A stretch of 64,000 nucleotides of DNA. Origin: Monomorium pharaonis. Taxonomy: Eukaryota; Arthropoda; Insecta; Hymenoptera; Formicidae. Under the pieces are notes generated by a model that did not search any database, was not told the origin of the DNA, and saw nothing but the letters and a program-made list of their open reading frames with translations. The translations under genes and the position numbers were made by a program. Below are positions 22,963 through 35,700 of this stretch, one piece after another. The DNA lies in NCBI RefSeq assembly GCF_013373865.1, contig NC_050471.1:7229307-7293306 (forward strand), read 5' to 3'. Positions within the stretch are counted from its first letter, which is position 1. The number at the start of each line of letters is the position of its first letter.

Positions 22963-22985
22963 CTTGTACTTTGTGTGGCGCACAT
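22963..22985 (-). CDS. weak candidate alternative first coding exon (MCATQST)
   Basis: An ATG followed by seven codons (MCATQST) and two bases ends at AAG|GTGAGG. This phase-2 donor is the phase required by the N-terminal exon at 15489-15612, and joining would read MCATQST-R-LAAAQEAAQ. It lies beside a CpG-rich block with two palindromic CREs. Against it: the ATG context is poor, the exon is tiny, and the CREs would fall inside the intron rather than upstream for a minus-strand transcript. The reading is speculative. Confidence 0.15.
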
Positions 22986-24310
22986 GTGACCGATGTATAT
23001 CGTCACGTCGTGGGCGTTTGCATTGCCGCTTCAGTAAGAAGGTACATTGCCATTCGCACATTGGCTAACATGGATAAATTGACTTTTCACCTATAACGAC
23101 ACCTCGCGCGAAGCGAGACACCGTCTGCTTCCTCCTATATCAATCTCAACGATCATATTGCTATAGAGCCCGGTTTTATCTTAGTCGTAATTGAAGAGTC
23201 TGCCAGAGGGAGGCAGATAACTCTACCTTTGCTCAAGAACAAGTCACAATCACCTTGTCTATATTCAATCAGCGAGCTCTATAATAATGCGAGAATTACA
23301 TGCTACAGAAAGAGAAAAAGAGAGAAAGGGAGACTTTGAAGAATAATACTTCGTTATAATTAAAATATAAATTGAAGTACTATACTCAAATTATCGTCCG
23401 ATTTAATTTTCCAAAAAGGAAAACAGTCCAAACCATTGTATTTCTAATACTGTTTTATCTACCTTTTATAATAACCATTTATAATAAATATTTTTTTGAT
23501 AGTTTGATAGAATGATCACGTTTTATATGTTTAAAATTTTTTCACTAGTGAGCGAAACCATAGAGATTGCCAATTAAACATTCTATTTTCATTAATTCTC
23601 TCCTGTAAGACCACATTGACTAACCGAGAAACGGATTGGTACCCTAATGGGCGAATTGTGTCGGATTCATTCTACGAACTTGTAAGATCGTTACAATACA
23701 AACTCCTCGCCTGGACATGCGACCTCTCCCGTGCACGAACTTCGCTTCGATCTGATTATGAATAGTCCTCATGTCCTGTGAGTGCGACCGAAGCAAACGC
23801 TTTATGTTAACAAAAGCAGCAATCTCTTGCATTACACAAATTAATTTTTACAAATTATGGATTAGAAGTTTGATCATGTAAAATGAAAGCCTACATACGT
23901 CTGATGATTCTCCTTGTATTGATGATTAGTCCTTGTATTTGTTTGCTTGAGGAAAAAAAATTAAATGCAAATTAAGATACGCTGGCCGCTTTTAAAGCGA
24001 CTATTCCGCGATAAATCTGTTACCTTCCGAAGATTTTGATACTCCGTCATTTTGCGCTCCGAAGAGAGCATGCGTTATTAAGTGAGAATCATTAGTCTAC
24101 AAAACCGGCACATTCGCGATTGCACCGTACTGCACATGTGTACTCTCGAGCATGCGGATCGTGGTATGTCGACAGAATGCTTCTGGGTTCGAATGCGTCT
24201 CGATCATGGCCACGATCGAGTGGCACGCCACGCTTCGACTTGACATCCAATGATTAATACAACTTGCGAGTGTCGGATGATCCGGAGCGTATCCAGAAAG
24301 GGCAGAAATG

Positions 24311-24335
24311 AGAGAGAGAGAGAGAGAGAGAGAGA
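24311..24335. repeat. (AG)n microsatellite
   Basis: Twelve AG units in the long 5' intron. Confidence 0.95.
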
Positions 24336-25957
24336 ATGTCTTTGTGTCACAAATGCTTTAAACGGGGGAACTAGTGTCTAAGTAAACAGATTAATCTTTA
24401 TTTAATATTTATAACTATTTTTTTCTCATATTATTTATCTCCAGCAATAATGACAAGTTGGCGCAAGCGCTTGGCATTGTGAGCGTTTCGCGCGATCATA
24501 ATAATCATCGCATAATTTCTTGCTTGAGCAAAGTAAAAAGTTTGTGTACTTAGAAATTACGACAAATCGAACCTCGTCTTCTTCGAGAATTCATTAAAAA
24601 AAAAGTTTTAAATAAAAAAAATCCGTAGGTTGTTCGTAAACTGGGCTTCTTAAGTCTAAGAATTGACGATGCAAATGCAGAGGGCGGCTGGGCATACAAG
24701 TAATTGACGTGAATCAAGCGACCGGTGGCAGGCGACTTTTAAGATATAAAACGAAAGTCCTTTGTCCAACGAATCCATGAAAGGCCCGCCGAGGATATCC
24801 GTCTCGCAAAGTTGCAAGTGGGACAGGTACGAGCGTACAGCAGGGTGACATTCACGACGCGTTGCGCGAGAGCGAGGGCGATAAATTATCCATTGAGAAA
24901 GGGAGGACAAAAACGGCACGCGCGAGACAAGGCACTCACCCGCGAGTCGCGTCTTATCTCACCTCGCCGGTATATTCACCTCTCGAGAATACATATGCGA
25001 ACGTCTATCCTTGATATGTAATATATACAATTTTTCCCCCGCCTAGAGCCAGGGTACATCCACGGTACTCTTGAGAATGGAATTATTCGGTTGCGTAATC
25101 TTACAAATGGGTTCGCTAAACTAAAAAGCGCTAGCATACACGGGAACGTAGTTACTGCTTTCCCGTGTATTATGATGAATGAGTTCGCTGGGCTGAAAGG
25201 TACGAATTTTGCTAGACCAAAACGTAAGTAAATTGAATTGTGCCAACCTATTTTCGCCGTGAGTGAAATAAGGAGCTGCAGATACCGCCCTGTCTGTCTA
25301 ATATATTGAATTACCACTGAAATGCTGCGTAGAGCAATTTGTGCCTAAGTGCACAGACGTGCGCCGCTTCCATTTTTCCGCTGCGCTTCGATTATTCATA
25401 AAGAACAATGCGTTTAACCTTCGCAACAGCTCATTACTACAGAGCGCCGAAAAACATTGTGGTAAAATGTTATCGAGCACGTTAGATTAAAATATAAAAA
25501 GAATTTAATCTGAAGTCTTTATTTTTCTTTTTTATTTTAACGATTCTCGTAGATGGAGCTATTCGATGTGTCATCCCGCGAACGATCTATTGATCGTAGT
25601 AAAGGCAAGCTGAAAACGGTCGCCAATAATGAGCGTCCAATGGCTAGCACGACTGACGTAACTCGACGCTTTCTGGAGGCAAATAGATCGAAAGGTAATT
25701 TCGCTGGAGCATGTAGGCGGCTATTATGGCTAGATACCTCTCTTCTGTTGACCTCCCATCCTATTCCAGCCTCTTTCATACATTTGTCCATGCACCCATG
25801 CGTTTACACGCGGCTACAATGTGAGGACAGTGCTATTAGCGCTATTTATTTGTTCGTAGGCTTCGCATTAGGCTCATTCAGACGACCGCCGATCTTTTAA
25901 TCGCGCGACAATCTCCATTTTCATTGCTGCCTATATTGGGAAATCATCATATTATCT

Positions 25958-26415
25958 TTCAAACGTGAATCCTTGATTATTTGTAGATGATTATTTATAA
26001 TCCTGTTCAGTATCATTATGTCATATTACATATCAAGTTAATTTGTACATGTAAATTTAACCTTGAGCTCATATTAGATTAATTCTAAAGACCTCCAGTC
26101 TTTCAAATGTGCGGTAGGTTCCCTCTCATTATATTGTAATGTACCATTCCATTATCTCTCAATCACAAACTTTCATTACTAATAATGATATTGTTTTATA
26201 ACTAGTTATAAAATACTATTATCAAAATTTATTAATTTACGTATTAATTTTACCTACTAAAAATGCGTTGAGAAGTCATCGTATTCCTCAATCGCAAATT
26301 CTTAATTATTTTTCGATAATTATCTAATCTTACTCAATATCATTATGTCGTATTAAATATCAAGTATTAATACGTATAAATTTACCCTTGAATTCATATC
26401 AGACTAATGACCAAT
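25958..26415. repeat. diverged direct duplication, offset about 328 bp
   Basis: Two copies of a segment of about 115 bp at about 25958-26090 and 26286-26415. They share the exact block TATCATTATGTC, then ATATCAAGT, AAATTTA and CTTGA, in the same order and spacing, with scattered substitutions elsewhere. Both copies are non-coding. Confidence 0.65.
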
Positions 26416-27992
26416 TAGCTTGTTGAAAAATATTTAATTACCTACTAATAAAATTCTTTTTTAATAATGTGGAAAGCAGCTATAAACTTGTGTGGAAAAC
26501 AACTATATAAATTTGTGTTTGCATTTGAATTAATAAAACTAATTGCGATTAATGATTTTAATAATTCTATTTGCCAATTAAATAAAATACAAACAAAAAG
26601 TATATATTTTAATTAAATTATATCATTTTAACAAAATTATGTATCGATAAGTTCAACAAAATATTCAGAATTAAATCAATTATCTTTTAATTATCTTTTT
26701 TAATTTAATTCTAACAAAATTATTATTAAAAATTCAACATAATAAAATAGAAAATTAAATTTGAATATAAATTCCACTTTGTTCATTTAATTCATTTTTT
26801 TTAATCCTAGATCTTTCTAATTCTTTTTAAATGAAACAAGTCATTTTGTCAGTCATTAAATAACTTTTCGACAACCTAGGCAAAGTATTTTTCGATTGAG
26901 AATTCAATATTTCGCAGAGTAATGCACTTCTTGCAGCTGCACGAAAGCAAATATGGAAAAACTCAACGAAGAGTTTGGCAGCAAAAGAAAGAGCCTCGGT
27001 GTTTTCGTGAGTAACGACCGAGCAAATATTTGCTTCAATCGATCCGATCGTAAATTGCGGCGATCGGAGATCGCGGCCAATCACAATCAGATCGTTTTTC
27101 TGATTAATCGGTTGCCGTGTCACGAACGGATGATTCGAAGCTTCAGCCACCGACAATCTCGCATCAGCCACGCAGGTCGAAGCTACTGCAAAAGCACGAT
27201 TTGCGATGTCACGAACACTTATACAATTATAGAATGCACGATTTCAACTAATTTTGCCAAAGCTTTATTTAATTTTTTTCTATGAAGAAATAATTATAAA
27301 TTTAGAAAAAATATGTATATAATAAAAATCTACAGATATTTTTAAAAGATTTTTTTAATTTTCTATAAATTCGAAAGAAATTTGCACTTTTAAACAACAG
27401 AAAAAATGGCAGCTCTTTTAAAATTTTTAATCTCTTTTAGAACTTTTAAAATTTTATATAAAAATAAATATGATTGTATAATATATATACAAATGTAACA
27501 ATAAAACAATTTTTAGAAAAAAAAATTCTAAATGGTTATTTTATAAATAATTATTTCTAAAATTCAAAAGAGTCAACAATTTGTTATAAAATTATAAAGC
27601 GTTTTTATTTTTAGTTTTAATTTTTTTGTAAAGAAATTATTTAAACGCGGTAAAATTACAAGATGCAGTAACATTCTCTGCTAAAAAAGACGTCAACATA
27701 CGAGAACATTGAACGAGAAGCTCCAGAGAATTTATCTGTAACAAGGTTTATCCCTGCAAAAATTAGCCAAAGACAATGACAAGAAAATCGAAGGAAATAC
27801 GGTGGCGCGACGCAACTCGGAATAAACCGAATGTCGCGTTGGCAAGTTCTCAAATCGTGATCCTTCTCAAAGATACACAAAGAAGCTGCGTGTGAGTAAG
27901 GGAGTGTGTATGAGTAAGGGAGCTATAACACCGGCATTGGGGTTGAAGGCGCATGGGTAGTGGAGAAGGAAGCGATGAATAAGGAGACATAC

Positions 27993-28061
27993 CATAAATG
28001 TATGCGAACGTCTGGCGCCTACGAGCTTCACTACGAAACACTTGATGATTTTAACGACGCC
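27993..28061 (-). CDS. exon-like 69-nt open segment in the long 5' intron, unproven
   Basis: A pyrimidine-rich acceptor (TTTTCGTCAG|GGC) and a donor (ATG|GTATGT) flank 69 nt open in one frame only. It reads GVVKIIKCFVVKLVGARR and then SHTFM. Entry and exit are both phase 0, so it could fit between the 42158-42190 and 14398-14792 exons without breaking the frame. I do not recognise the peptide from any channel, and a short open segment between chance splice-like sites is common in 26 kb of intron. Confidence 0.13.
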
Positions 28062-29066
28062 CTGACGAAAACAATAGAAATAAAATTATTTTATTTGCAA
28101 TAATCTAAATTATTTATTATAAAATTATTATTATAAATATTATTATGAAAAAATAATATATATATTTAAAATAAGTAAAGTATTATATATAGAAGGAATG
28201 CCATTTTTTAATCGAAACGATCTTGCTTAATAATATTGTCACATCAATCATTAATATACTTCTTAATTATATAAACTAAGTTGTCGAATTTAAAACGCAA
28301 TTGTAAACTGAAGCTAGAAATAATATCTCAAATTAATTTTGATCGCCATTTTATAATAATGCTATAAGCATCTTAAAAATCTGTAAAAAACTTATTGCAA
28401 AAAATATCACTCTAGTCAGGATTCGACTAATAATATATAAATACCTATAAATGCGTCGAAAAAATAATTTAAAAATCCTTCGGTAGTTCGGCATGGTCAG
28501 AGATGTCCTAAATTGGTGGCCTAGATCAATAAAGCGGTCACTGAATGCGAAAATTTTCTTTAAAGGAAAGAATAAAAAGAGAGAACAAGAGAGTCTGGCA
28601 GCGGAGATCCGACATCTGAGACGTCTGACTCAACACTGATACTACCACTGGCTCGCAACCGCAGCTAAGCGTTTCAGCTACATCTCGAGCACATCTCATG
28701 GATGACAAACTGGAATTTCCTACTTAATAGAAGATAGATACTGCTTTCTTTATAAAAAGTCTTATATTTACAATAATTAATTTTGATCTGTATAAAAAAA
28801 AAGAAGATAAACTCTCGTAGAGAACCATATGTCATTATTTCAACTGGCACGTTGTAATTGGTATAAGTACTATTGTTTCATTCAATTATAAGAAATGTTT
28901 CCACTAAATAGAAATATTAATTAAAACGTACTTCTATGAATTTAACAGTCTACACCCCGCGGCGATAGTTATCAATGAAACGACTAGCAGCACACACAGC
29001 AATTACGGAAAGGTAGTTAAAGTTTTCCGAGAAAAGCTGCGAGTTTTCATTGATACAGAGATTAGG

Positions 29067-29111
29067 GAGACTTGTTTCAGAGAAACGCGGGGTTTCTCTG
29101 AAACAAGTCTC
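29067..29111. other. perfect 19-bp inverted repeat with 7-nt loop
   Basis: GAGACTTGTTTCAGAGAAA is followed by the loop CGCGGGG and then the exact complement TTTCTCTGAAACAAGTCTC. The flanks do not extend the pairing. The hairpin lies within the long cac intron and could fold in RNA from either strand. It is shorter than a typical pre-microRNA stem. Confidence 0.9.
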
Positions 29112-29985
29112 AAAATTGGAGCATGCGAATTTTATTATATCCTAACGTATCCTATACGTATAGGGGGCGTGTATGCTGGGGCGTGCAATTCTGAGAATTC
29201 ACGATCCCGGTGTCACCGAAGTCAATGGAAGGATGAAGTCACCGTTCTATGAATTGCCTGACGAGCTGAATAAACCTTGTAACCTGTAACTCGGGCGTAC
29301 CCCTTCTCTCGGTTTATCGTGGCCACGTGTTTCTGACATTTCAGAGGTAACGTGATGAAGCTAGTTTCCGAAAACGTTTTTAATAACGTTGGGTACACTA
29401 CCTATTTACCAGAATGACATTTGCATGGCACGTGTTTCCAAGTAAAACCTTTACGAAAGTTTTGTTGATCATGAATAACGCGCTATTATAAAATTATTTA
29501 AAAAATAAACAATAAATTTCAGGAAAGAAAATTTGCTTCCAATGTAGATTAAAAGAGTGATCTCTTAAAGAATCTCTCTTTTTATGTTTTAAATAGATTT
29601 GTTGGTTTAAATAAGAATTTATTCCAATATTAATCCGATTTGTCATCTTTAATTCTGTTTGCCTTAACTAAAATATAACTTAATATTTTACTTTCGCGTT
29701 TCACTTTCATCGAATTTCCTACGCATTCCGGATGACCTATTTAACGGAATACTTGGCTAGGATCTTCTGAGAATTTTACGTCTCGCATAACTGTCGTTCA
29801 CACACATACACATTTTACACACATGTTCATTAGTGATACTGTCGGTGTATGTGTACATTGTTGGGTTCCATTTATTATTGTGTTATTCCGCGAATCATCG
29901 ACGCGCGAGCAATTGATAATAAACGACGGATACTTAAGTATTAGCTAAACATAATCTAAAAAAGGAATAATTTTTTAAACAATAG

Positions 29986-30245
29986 CACTGAAGAAAGAAT
30001 GTTTAAATTTAAGATATTAAAATGTTTTATTTCTGTCTTTGTTTTAAAGTACTTAAAAATATTTTAAACAATGTTTAAATTTTAAAAAAGCACTAAAATA
30101 TTTAAAGCTATTAAAAAATTTCAGTCCTAAATGTTTTAATGTTTTAAATTTAAAAACCACTTAAAACTAAAATATTTTTAAGTATTTAAAAAACGAAGAT
30201 AGAAATAGAACATTTTAATAATTTAAAATATTGAATTTTCCAGTA
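29986..30245. mobile_element. palindromic MITE-like element, CACTGA family
   Basis: The left end reads CACTGAAGAAAGAATG. The right end is the rough complement (ATTTTCCAGT). The arms pair over about 90 bp: left ATTAAAATGTTTTATTTCTG matches the complement of right ATAGAAATAGAACATTTTAAT with two mismatches. It is about 260 bp, AT-rich and non-coding. Confidence 0.6.
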
Positions 30246-32564
30246 AAAATATACAGAATTACTGAATACATAGATAATTATACACACAATCCGGATGACA
30301 TAAATAATAAGATTAAAATTATGTTTTCTATCAAATATTGATATAAATATAGTTAATAAAACATTATTGTATCTGTCATAACATTATTTTGAATATTAAA
30401 TATCTTATAACTATAAAATGTGTTTAATTTATTTACTAACTAAAATTCAGATCTAATATAATCTAGTAAATTAAATTTCACAACCGTTAAATAGGTAACA
30501 AATTTTATTTTTCAAGATATTCATGTAATCTTATATTCCCGCGCGCGCACGAACGGAAATTTAATTTCAGATTTAATTAGCCAGATATTCGATGTTGGAG
30601 ATTAGGGAGTTTGAAACTAAAATGATGGAATTTCTACATTTTCACTAATCAGAATTGGACAAGAAAACCTCTTCAAGAAGACATTTTTGAATCTTGCACA
30701 TTATCAATAATCTAATACATACATGTTAGAAACCTTGTACTCGATTTAATAACTAATCGATATTTCAATAATCTTTAAAAAAAAATGCTACAAAAATATT
30801 TCTAAAATTCTTCTAGGCAAATTCTTTTAGAACATTTTTCTCAAAAATTATACTACAACTAATTTTCTATAATTTAATACTTAACTGTTATAACTTGTAT
30901 TGCTACGTATTTCATTATTATTATATAATTACATCCAAAATTTTCCATATTACTACATATTATTTTCCATTGCCTGTATTATTGTCCTGAATGTAATATT
31001 CATATTTCTATAATTTTAAACAATTTCAGAGTGAACTGAGCGATGAATTTAGTGGTTTCAAGCTGAACCACTGCTTTCTCTGATGACACGTGTTCTGGTA
31101 AAGCCACTCAAGTCCTGACGCCATCCGTCACCGCGATTGGCTCGAAGCACTGAGAGTGCTTCGAGTGGCGTCCGTCCAGAATCGGAAATGCGAACCGCAT
31201 CGAAAACGCGCGGCCTCCGGCGTTAACTATTAATTAGCGACGCTATCTCGTTATGATAAATTTCATGGGCGACGCGGCATAGCGTCGATCTCGCTACGCG
31301 CGAGTAGAATCCCACACCGTTGCACGGTGCACGGCGGTCCTTGAACTATAACATTTCACCCGGGAAACGATGTAGCTTACATTCGGCCTCGGGTTGTCCG
31401 TGATAATTGAAGAGGAAAATTGTCCGTCTCCATAGGCACGCACGTCAACGTACGTGGCCTGGCATACAAAGCAACCCTACAATTCTTTATTATACAAACA
31501 GCTTTGTTTATCGTCTCCCTCCTTAATGTACCAGTTTATGGAAATGCAGTCTTCGACACAGACTAGTTTATATCATTGTCTATTTATACATGTGTGTATC
31601 TCTTTTTAATTTAAAGTGCTTTTTATTTACGAACTCGCGTTAGAAAGAGAAAGAGGGAGAGAGAAGTTGATCCGTTTATTTAAAGTGTGATTGACACTAC
31701 TTTCCGCCACATATATGTAGCTCGCCGTGACAGGCTGTCTCTTTTGCATATCCTATATCCTCCATTTACGTTCCTATAATATCAGAACTGAAATCCTTGT
31801 ATCCAAATCCTTGTCATCGGCATTCAGAATGCTAATTCTAGACAGTTATATATGCAGAAAATTTCGTTCTTTTTAGGCGGAAATCTTGAAAGGGTTCTCT
31901 CGTCCTTATTCCCACGTAAATTCTTCTCATAGGGGTATTTATCGTGCGACGAGCAGCTCATTTCCTTACGTCGCCCCAGGCTTAATAAATCAGGAGAAAC
32001 GTCCTTGTCAATAGTAAGGTCAGTCGGGGCGACTTTGCGTCTCCAGCATTTGCCAAGTGGTACGAGACGACGGTAACAGCGAACGCAGTAAAAGCGAAGG
32101 AGAGAGGGAATGTCGCGAGAAGAGAAAGAGTGAGAGAGAGCGAGACTCGGATTTCTCCTCCTTAGACAATGGGTCAGAATATACGCAGAAAGGGAGCACG
32201 CATGCACATTCACGCACACATGCATACTCGCACTAGAATGATCGTGAAAAACTTTTTTTCAATTCGCAAGAGTCAGCTATACCCTGAGCTTAGGGATAAT
32301 TTACTAGCAAGAGTTATTGACTGGGGCGCTTTTTATTACTAGAAGCTCTCAGTAGACGCATAATTTATGTCATTTTAACATTTTTCTCAAAAATCTGATA
32401 TATACACATAACGTATAAATCGTATTTAAAATTAAATACTGTGAACTAACAAATTCAAAGCAATATATTAACAATAAAACACTTTGTCAGTTACAAATAA
32501 ATTATACGAAAATGAATTTGAATACATTCTTATTTTAAATATAAAAGGGAACGTAAGCGCTATT

Positions 32565-32728
32565 ATCCAATAAATACTAACTAACAGTAACACAACATCA
32601 GTGTCATAATTTTTATTCAACAATATAAATATAATATGATACATGTATTATATAACAGTTACATTGCTGAGTAAGAAATTATAACGTTGATATTATGTTA
32701 CTTGGTGTTTACTGAGTAAGTAATTTAA
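32565..32728. mobile_element. degenerate inverted-repeat element
   Basis: Left AGTAACACAACATCAGTGTC and the following ATAATTTTTATTCA pair with the complement of right TGAGTAAGAAATTATAACGT and TGATATTATGTTACT. The arms are about 55 bp with roughly three-quarters matching, and there is no coding capacity. Termini and target site are not clear. Confidence 0.45.
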
Positions 32729-35700
32729 ATAATTGTATAAAATTGTCAATAATTTAGTTTATAATGTCAAGAATATTACTTAAATAGTTAAATATCTTGA
32801 TAACAATAACAATATAATAAATGCATCCATTATTAATTGTTATAGTAAAACATTTTTGTTTACTCTCTCCAAACTTCGTATCACTAACGCTTGATTCATA
32901 GCCATCAGAAAAATGTTCGCTGTGTGACATCTTCTCAACAAATGTCGTCCAATTTCCGTGATGCGCGCAATAATTCACGAAGATTTAACCGCGAAACTGC
33001 AGCTTGTCCGTCCACTCGCCCACCTACGCCGCTAAGTACCGGAAAGCATCTAGGAGCAGATCGAAGAGTCATGCTATCCTGCTGTATTTGATTACGGTGC
33101 TTTCACCTACGCTACTCCCGCCCCGGGAAATGTCAGGTGGTGAAAAAGTCATATTTCCAATGTAAACAGCATTAACCGGGTACGGTGCGAACGTTATGTG
33201 AGAAATGTAGGCGTCTTCGGAAAAGTTGGAAAATGCAGCGCTCATAGCACTCAATTATTGTTGCAGCTTTCCGTAATATTAATTACTATACTCTACGCTA
33301 TCCAAAGTTGCGATCTGACGGAAAATTCGCAAGATAAATGCGATTTTTATATTACGATTAATATCCGTATGCGAGTGTAAATTCAAAAATAATTTCTAAC
33401 GTCTCGTTATTAATAATAGTAACTGTGTGTGTACGTGTTGTAAGATTAAAGTCTTTTTATAAATGTAAATGGTATTTTTTCATTGCGTAAATACCACCAT
33501 TAGCATCGTTATTAATAACAACAATTTTTTCCCTACGTTTCATCGCACACATAAAAATTTTATTACTGCTGCTCAATCAAATTACATATTTACAAGAATT
33601 TTTATGTTACGCGTATAGCGCTCGTGTTTACTTGGGAACGACGCGACCAATTGCGTTAGCCAAATTAAATGGCGTTATCCGAGCTGTTAAAAGTAGGTTA
33701 CGATCGGTAAATGATAACGGGCCCATAAAAGTGTCCTGTCGTTGCCTAGCCCTAAGGGAATCCGCGTCTCATTACCTACGTAGAATTTTAAGGTGTGTGC
33801 ACGCAGAGCGTTTACAGCGTGATTCATGAAAAAAAAAAAAAACTTTTATTCTATTGATCTTGAGTACAACGGTATCCTCGTAAAAAAGATCCAATTCATT
33901 CTTGTGCTTCTTCTACTTTCACGCATGCGTCGCTATAAAATATTATCTCTTTTATATATTTAAAAATATTTTTGTGCAAAAGTAAAATTGAGAACAAAGA
34001 AATTACTTTACATGCAAGGAAAGTTTGTTGCAACGACTATAGCAACATCGTGAAAAATTGGAATAAACTAGACCACGCATGTCAATAGAGAAATGGTGTA
34101 TAGAAAAATTTTTATATATAGATGGTTAAAAATAACATGTTCTTTCAAATCTAGGAAGAATAATTGTTATTTGAAGGTTAAAGTATTTAATCACTTGTCA
34201 ATTAATTTAGTAATAGAATCTTCTTAAACAAGCTGTGCTAGTCAACAATTATCATAAGTAAAAATAATCTGTGCTTTATCACAAAATATCCTCAAATGCA
34301 CTAATTGCATCATCCTTAAAAGTTTCTATTCTATTTATCGAATCTATTTTATTTATAGAAAAGTATTTGAAATTAACACGAAAGTTTGTCTTATATATTT
34401 TGAAGAAATATAGCTGTTTGTTCTTTCATTGTCGCACTTTCTCTCAAAAAAAAAAATAGAAATCATTATCGTTTTCATATTTTTAAAAAATTTCTTCTTA
34501 CAAACTTAAAAAATATAAATTTTGACTAATTTTTATGTTTTATTAAATCCTTTTATTTATCTAAAAAAATGTAATCAAATAAATGTATAAGAGTTGTTAC
34601 GTCAGAACACACAATGTCCAGTTTTTAATTAAGCATTATAAATTTTTTGTAATAATTTGTCTTAATAACATTTAATTTAAAATTACGTAATATGATTCAT
34701 CAATAGCATCTGTTATCAAACAATCAAAGACAGATACCAGCGGAGCAAGCAGGTAACTATATATCTATTGATCGTTCATTCATGTGCCGCCCTTTCGTCC
34801 TCTTAGCCCCTCGTTGCCCCATCGAGCGACTTGTATTCCTCCCTTCCATTCTATCTACCGCCATTTCCACCACCCCCTGTTGTCGCGAACGACGTCCACC
34901 ATCGCGATTCTGTCGACGTCGCCGTCGTCGTCGTCAGTACCGGCTTTAGGGATGATCGGGACAAGCAGTCCAGCTTTAGGATCAAAGCGAAAGCAATGTG
35001 TATTTCAACTGCATTGGCTTCGGAGTGACGCGCAGCTGTTCCGCTGTTATTTTAACTCTCCCTTATTTTGACTATCCTAGTGCAATTTTTTTGTAACCTT
35101 TACGCAATTTTTTATCACAAAAAACTTCTATGTCAGAAATAATATTTATTTTGTTAATAATAAATAAACAGAATTTTATTTAATAAAAATTCATTAACTC
35201 TATCAACAATTAAAAAACAGTCGTTTTAAGAATAAACGTTTTAAAAAGTTCTACAATTATTGTATGTCAATTAAGCATTTTTTTAAAAAGTTATTATTAT
35301 TAAACTAGTGTTTCAGTCTCTTTAATTTTTTCCGAAAAATGCTTTATTTTAGTTAAAAAAGAAATTAAATGGACGTATTAAAAATATAGTTTAAAATACC
35401 ATTGTATTTGGAATTGGTCATCGTCCTAACTTAAAAAGGGAATCAAGCTTATCAATTGAGAACCCATCCCTTCTTTGCTTTTAACACGTGACACTTACAC
35501 CCCCGCCAACCTTTAAAAACGACAGCTGAATAATTGCAATTTACGTAGACACATTTCAAAAGTGAATAATATTTTTAATGCTACAATATAAATAAAATTA
35601 TTTTTATGTCTTTTTTGATTGATAACATCTTTAAATTTTGAGATATCTTTTATAAATTGCAAGAAATAATGATAAGATTGGAATAATGTATAATATCCTT

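Larger units (their letters stand above)
22431..23130. promoter_or_regulatory. CpG-rich block with paired CRE palindromes
   Basis: This GC/CpG-rich block stands out from AT-rich intron. It contains two perfect cAMP-response elements (TGACGTCA) at 22866-22873 and 22895-22902, each in a 12-bp repeat CCAGTGACGTCA. Between them is GCCATTT, and an (ACG)n tract follows. The open frames across it are rich in Arg, Pro and Gly in every frame, as expected of CpG-rich non-coding DNA. It may be an intronic promoter or enhancer of cac, or a promoter of an unannotated transcript. Confidence 0.4.
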
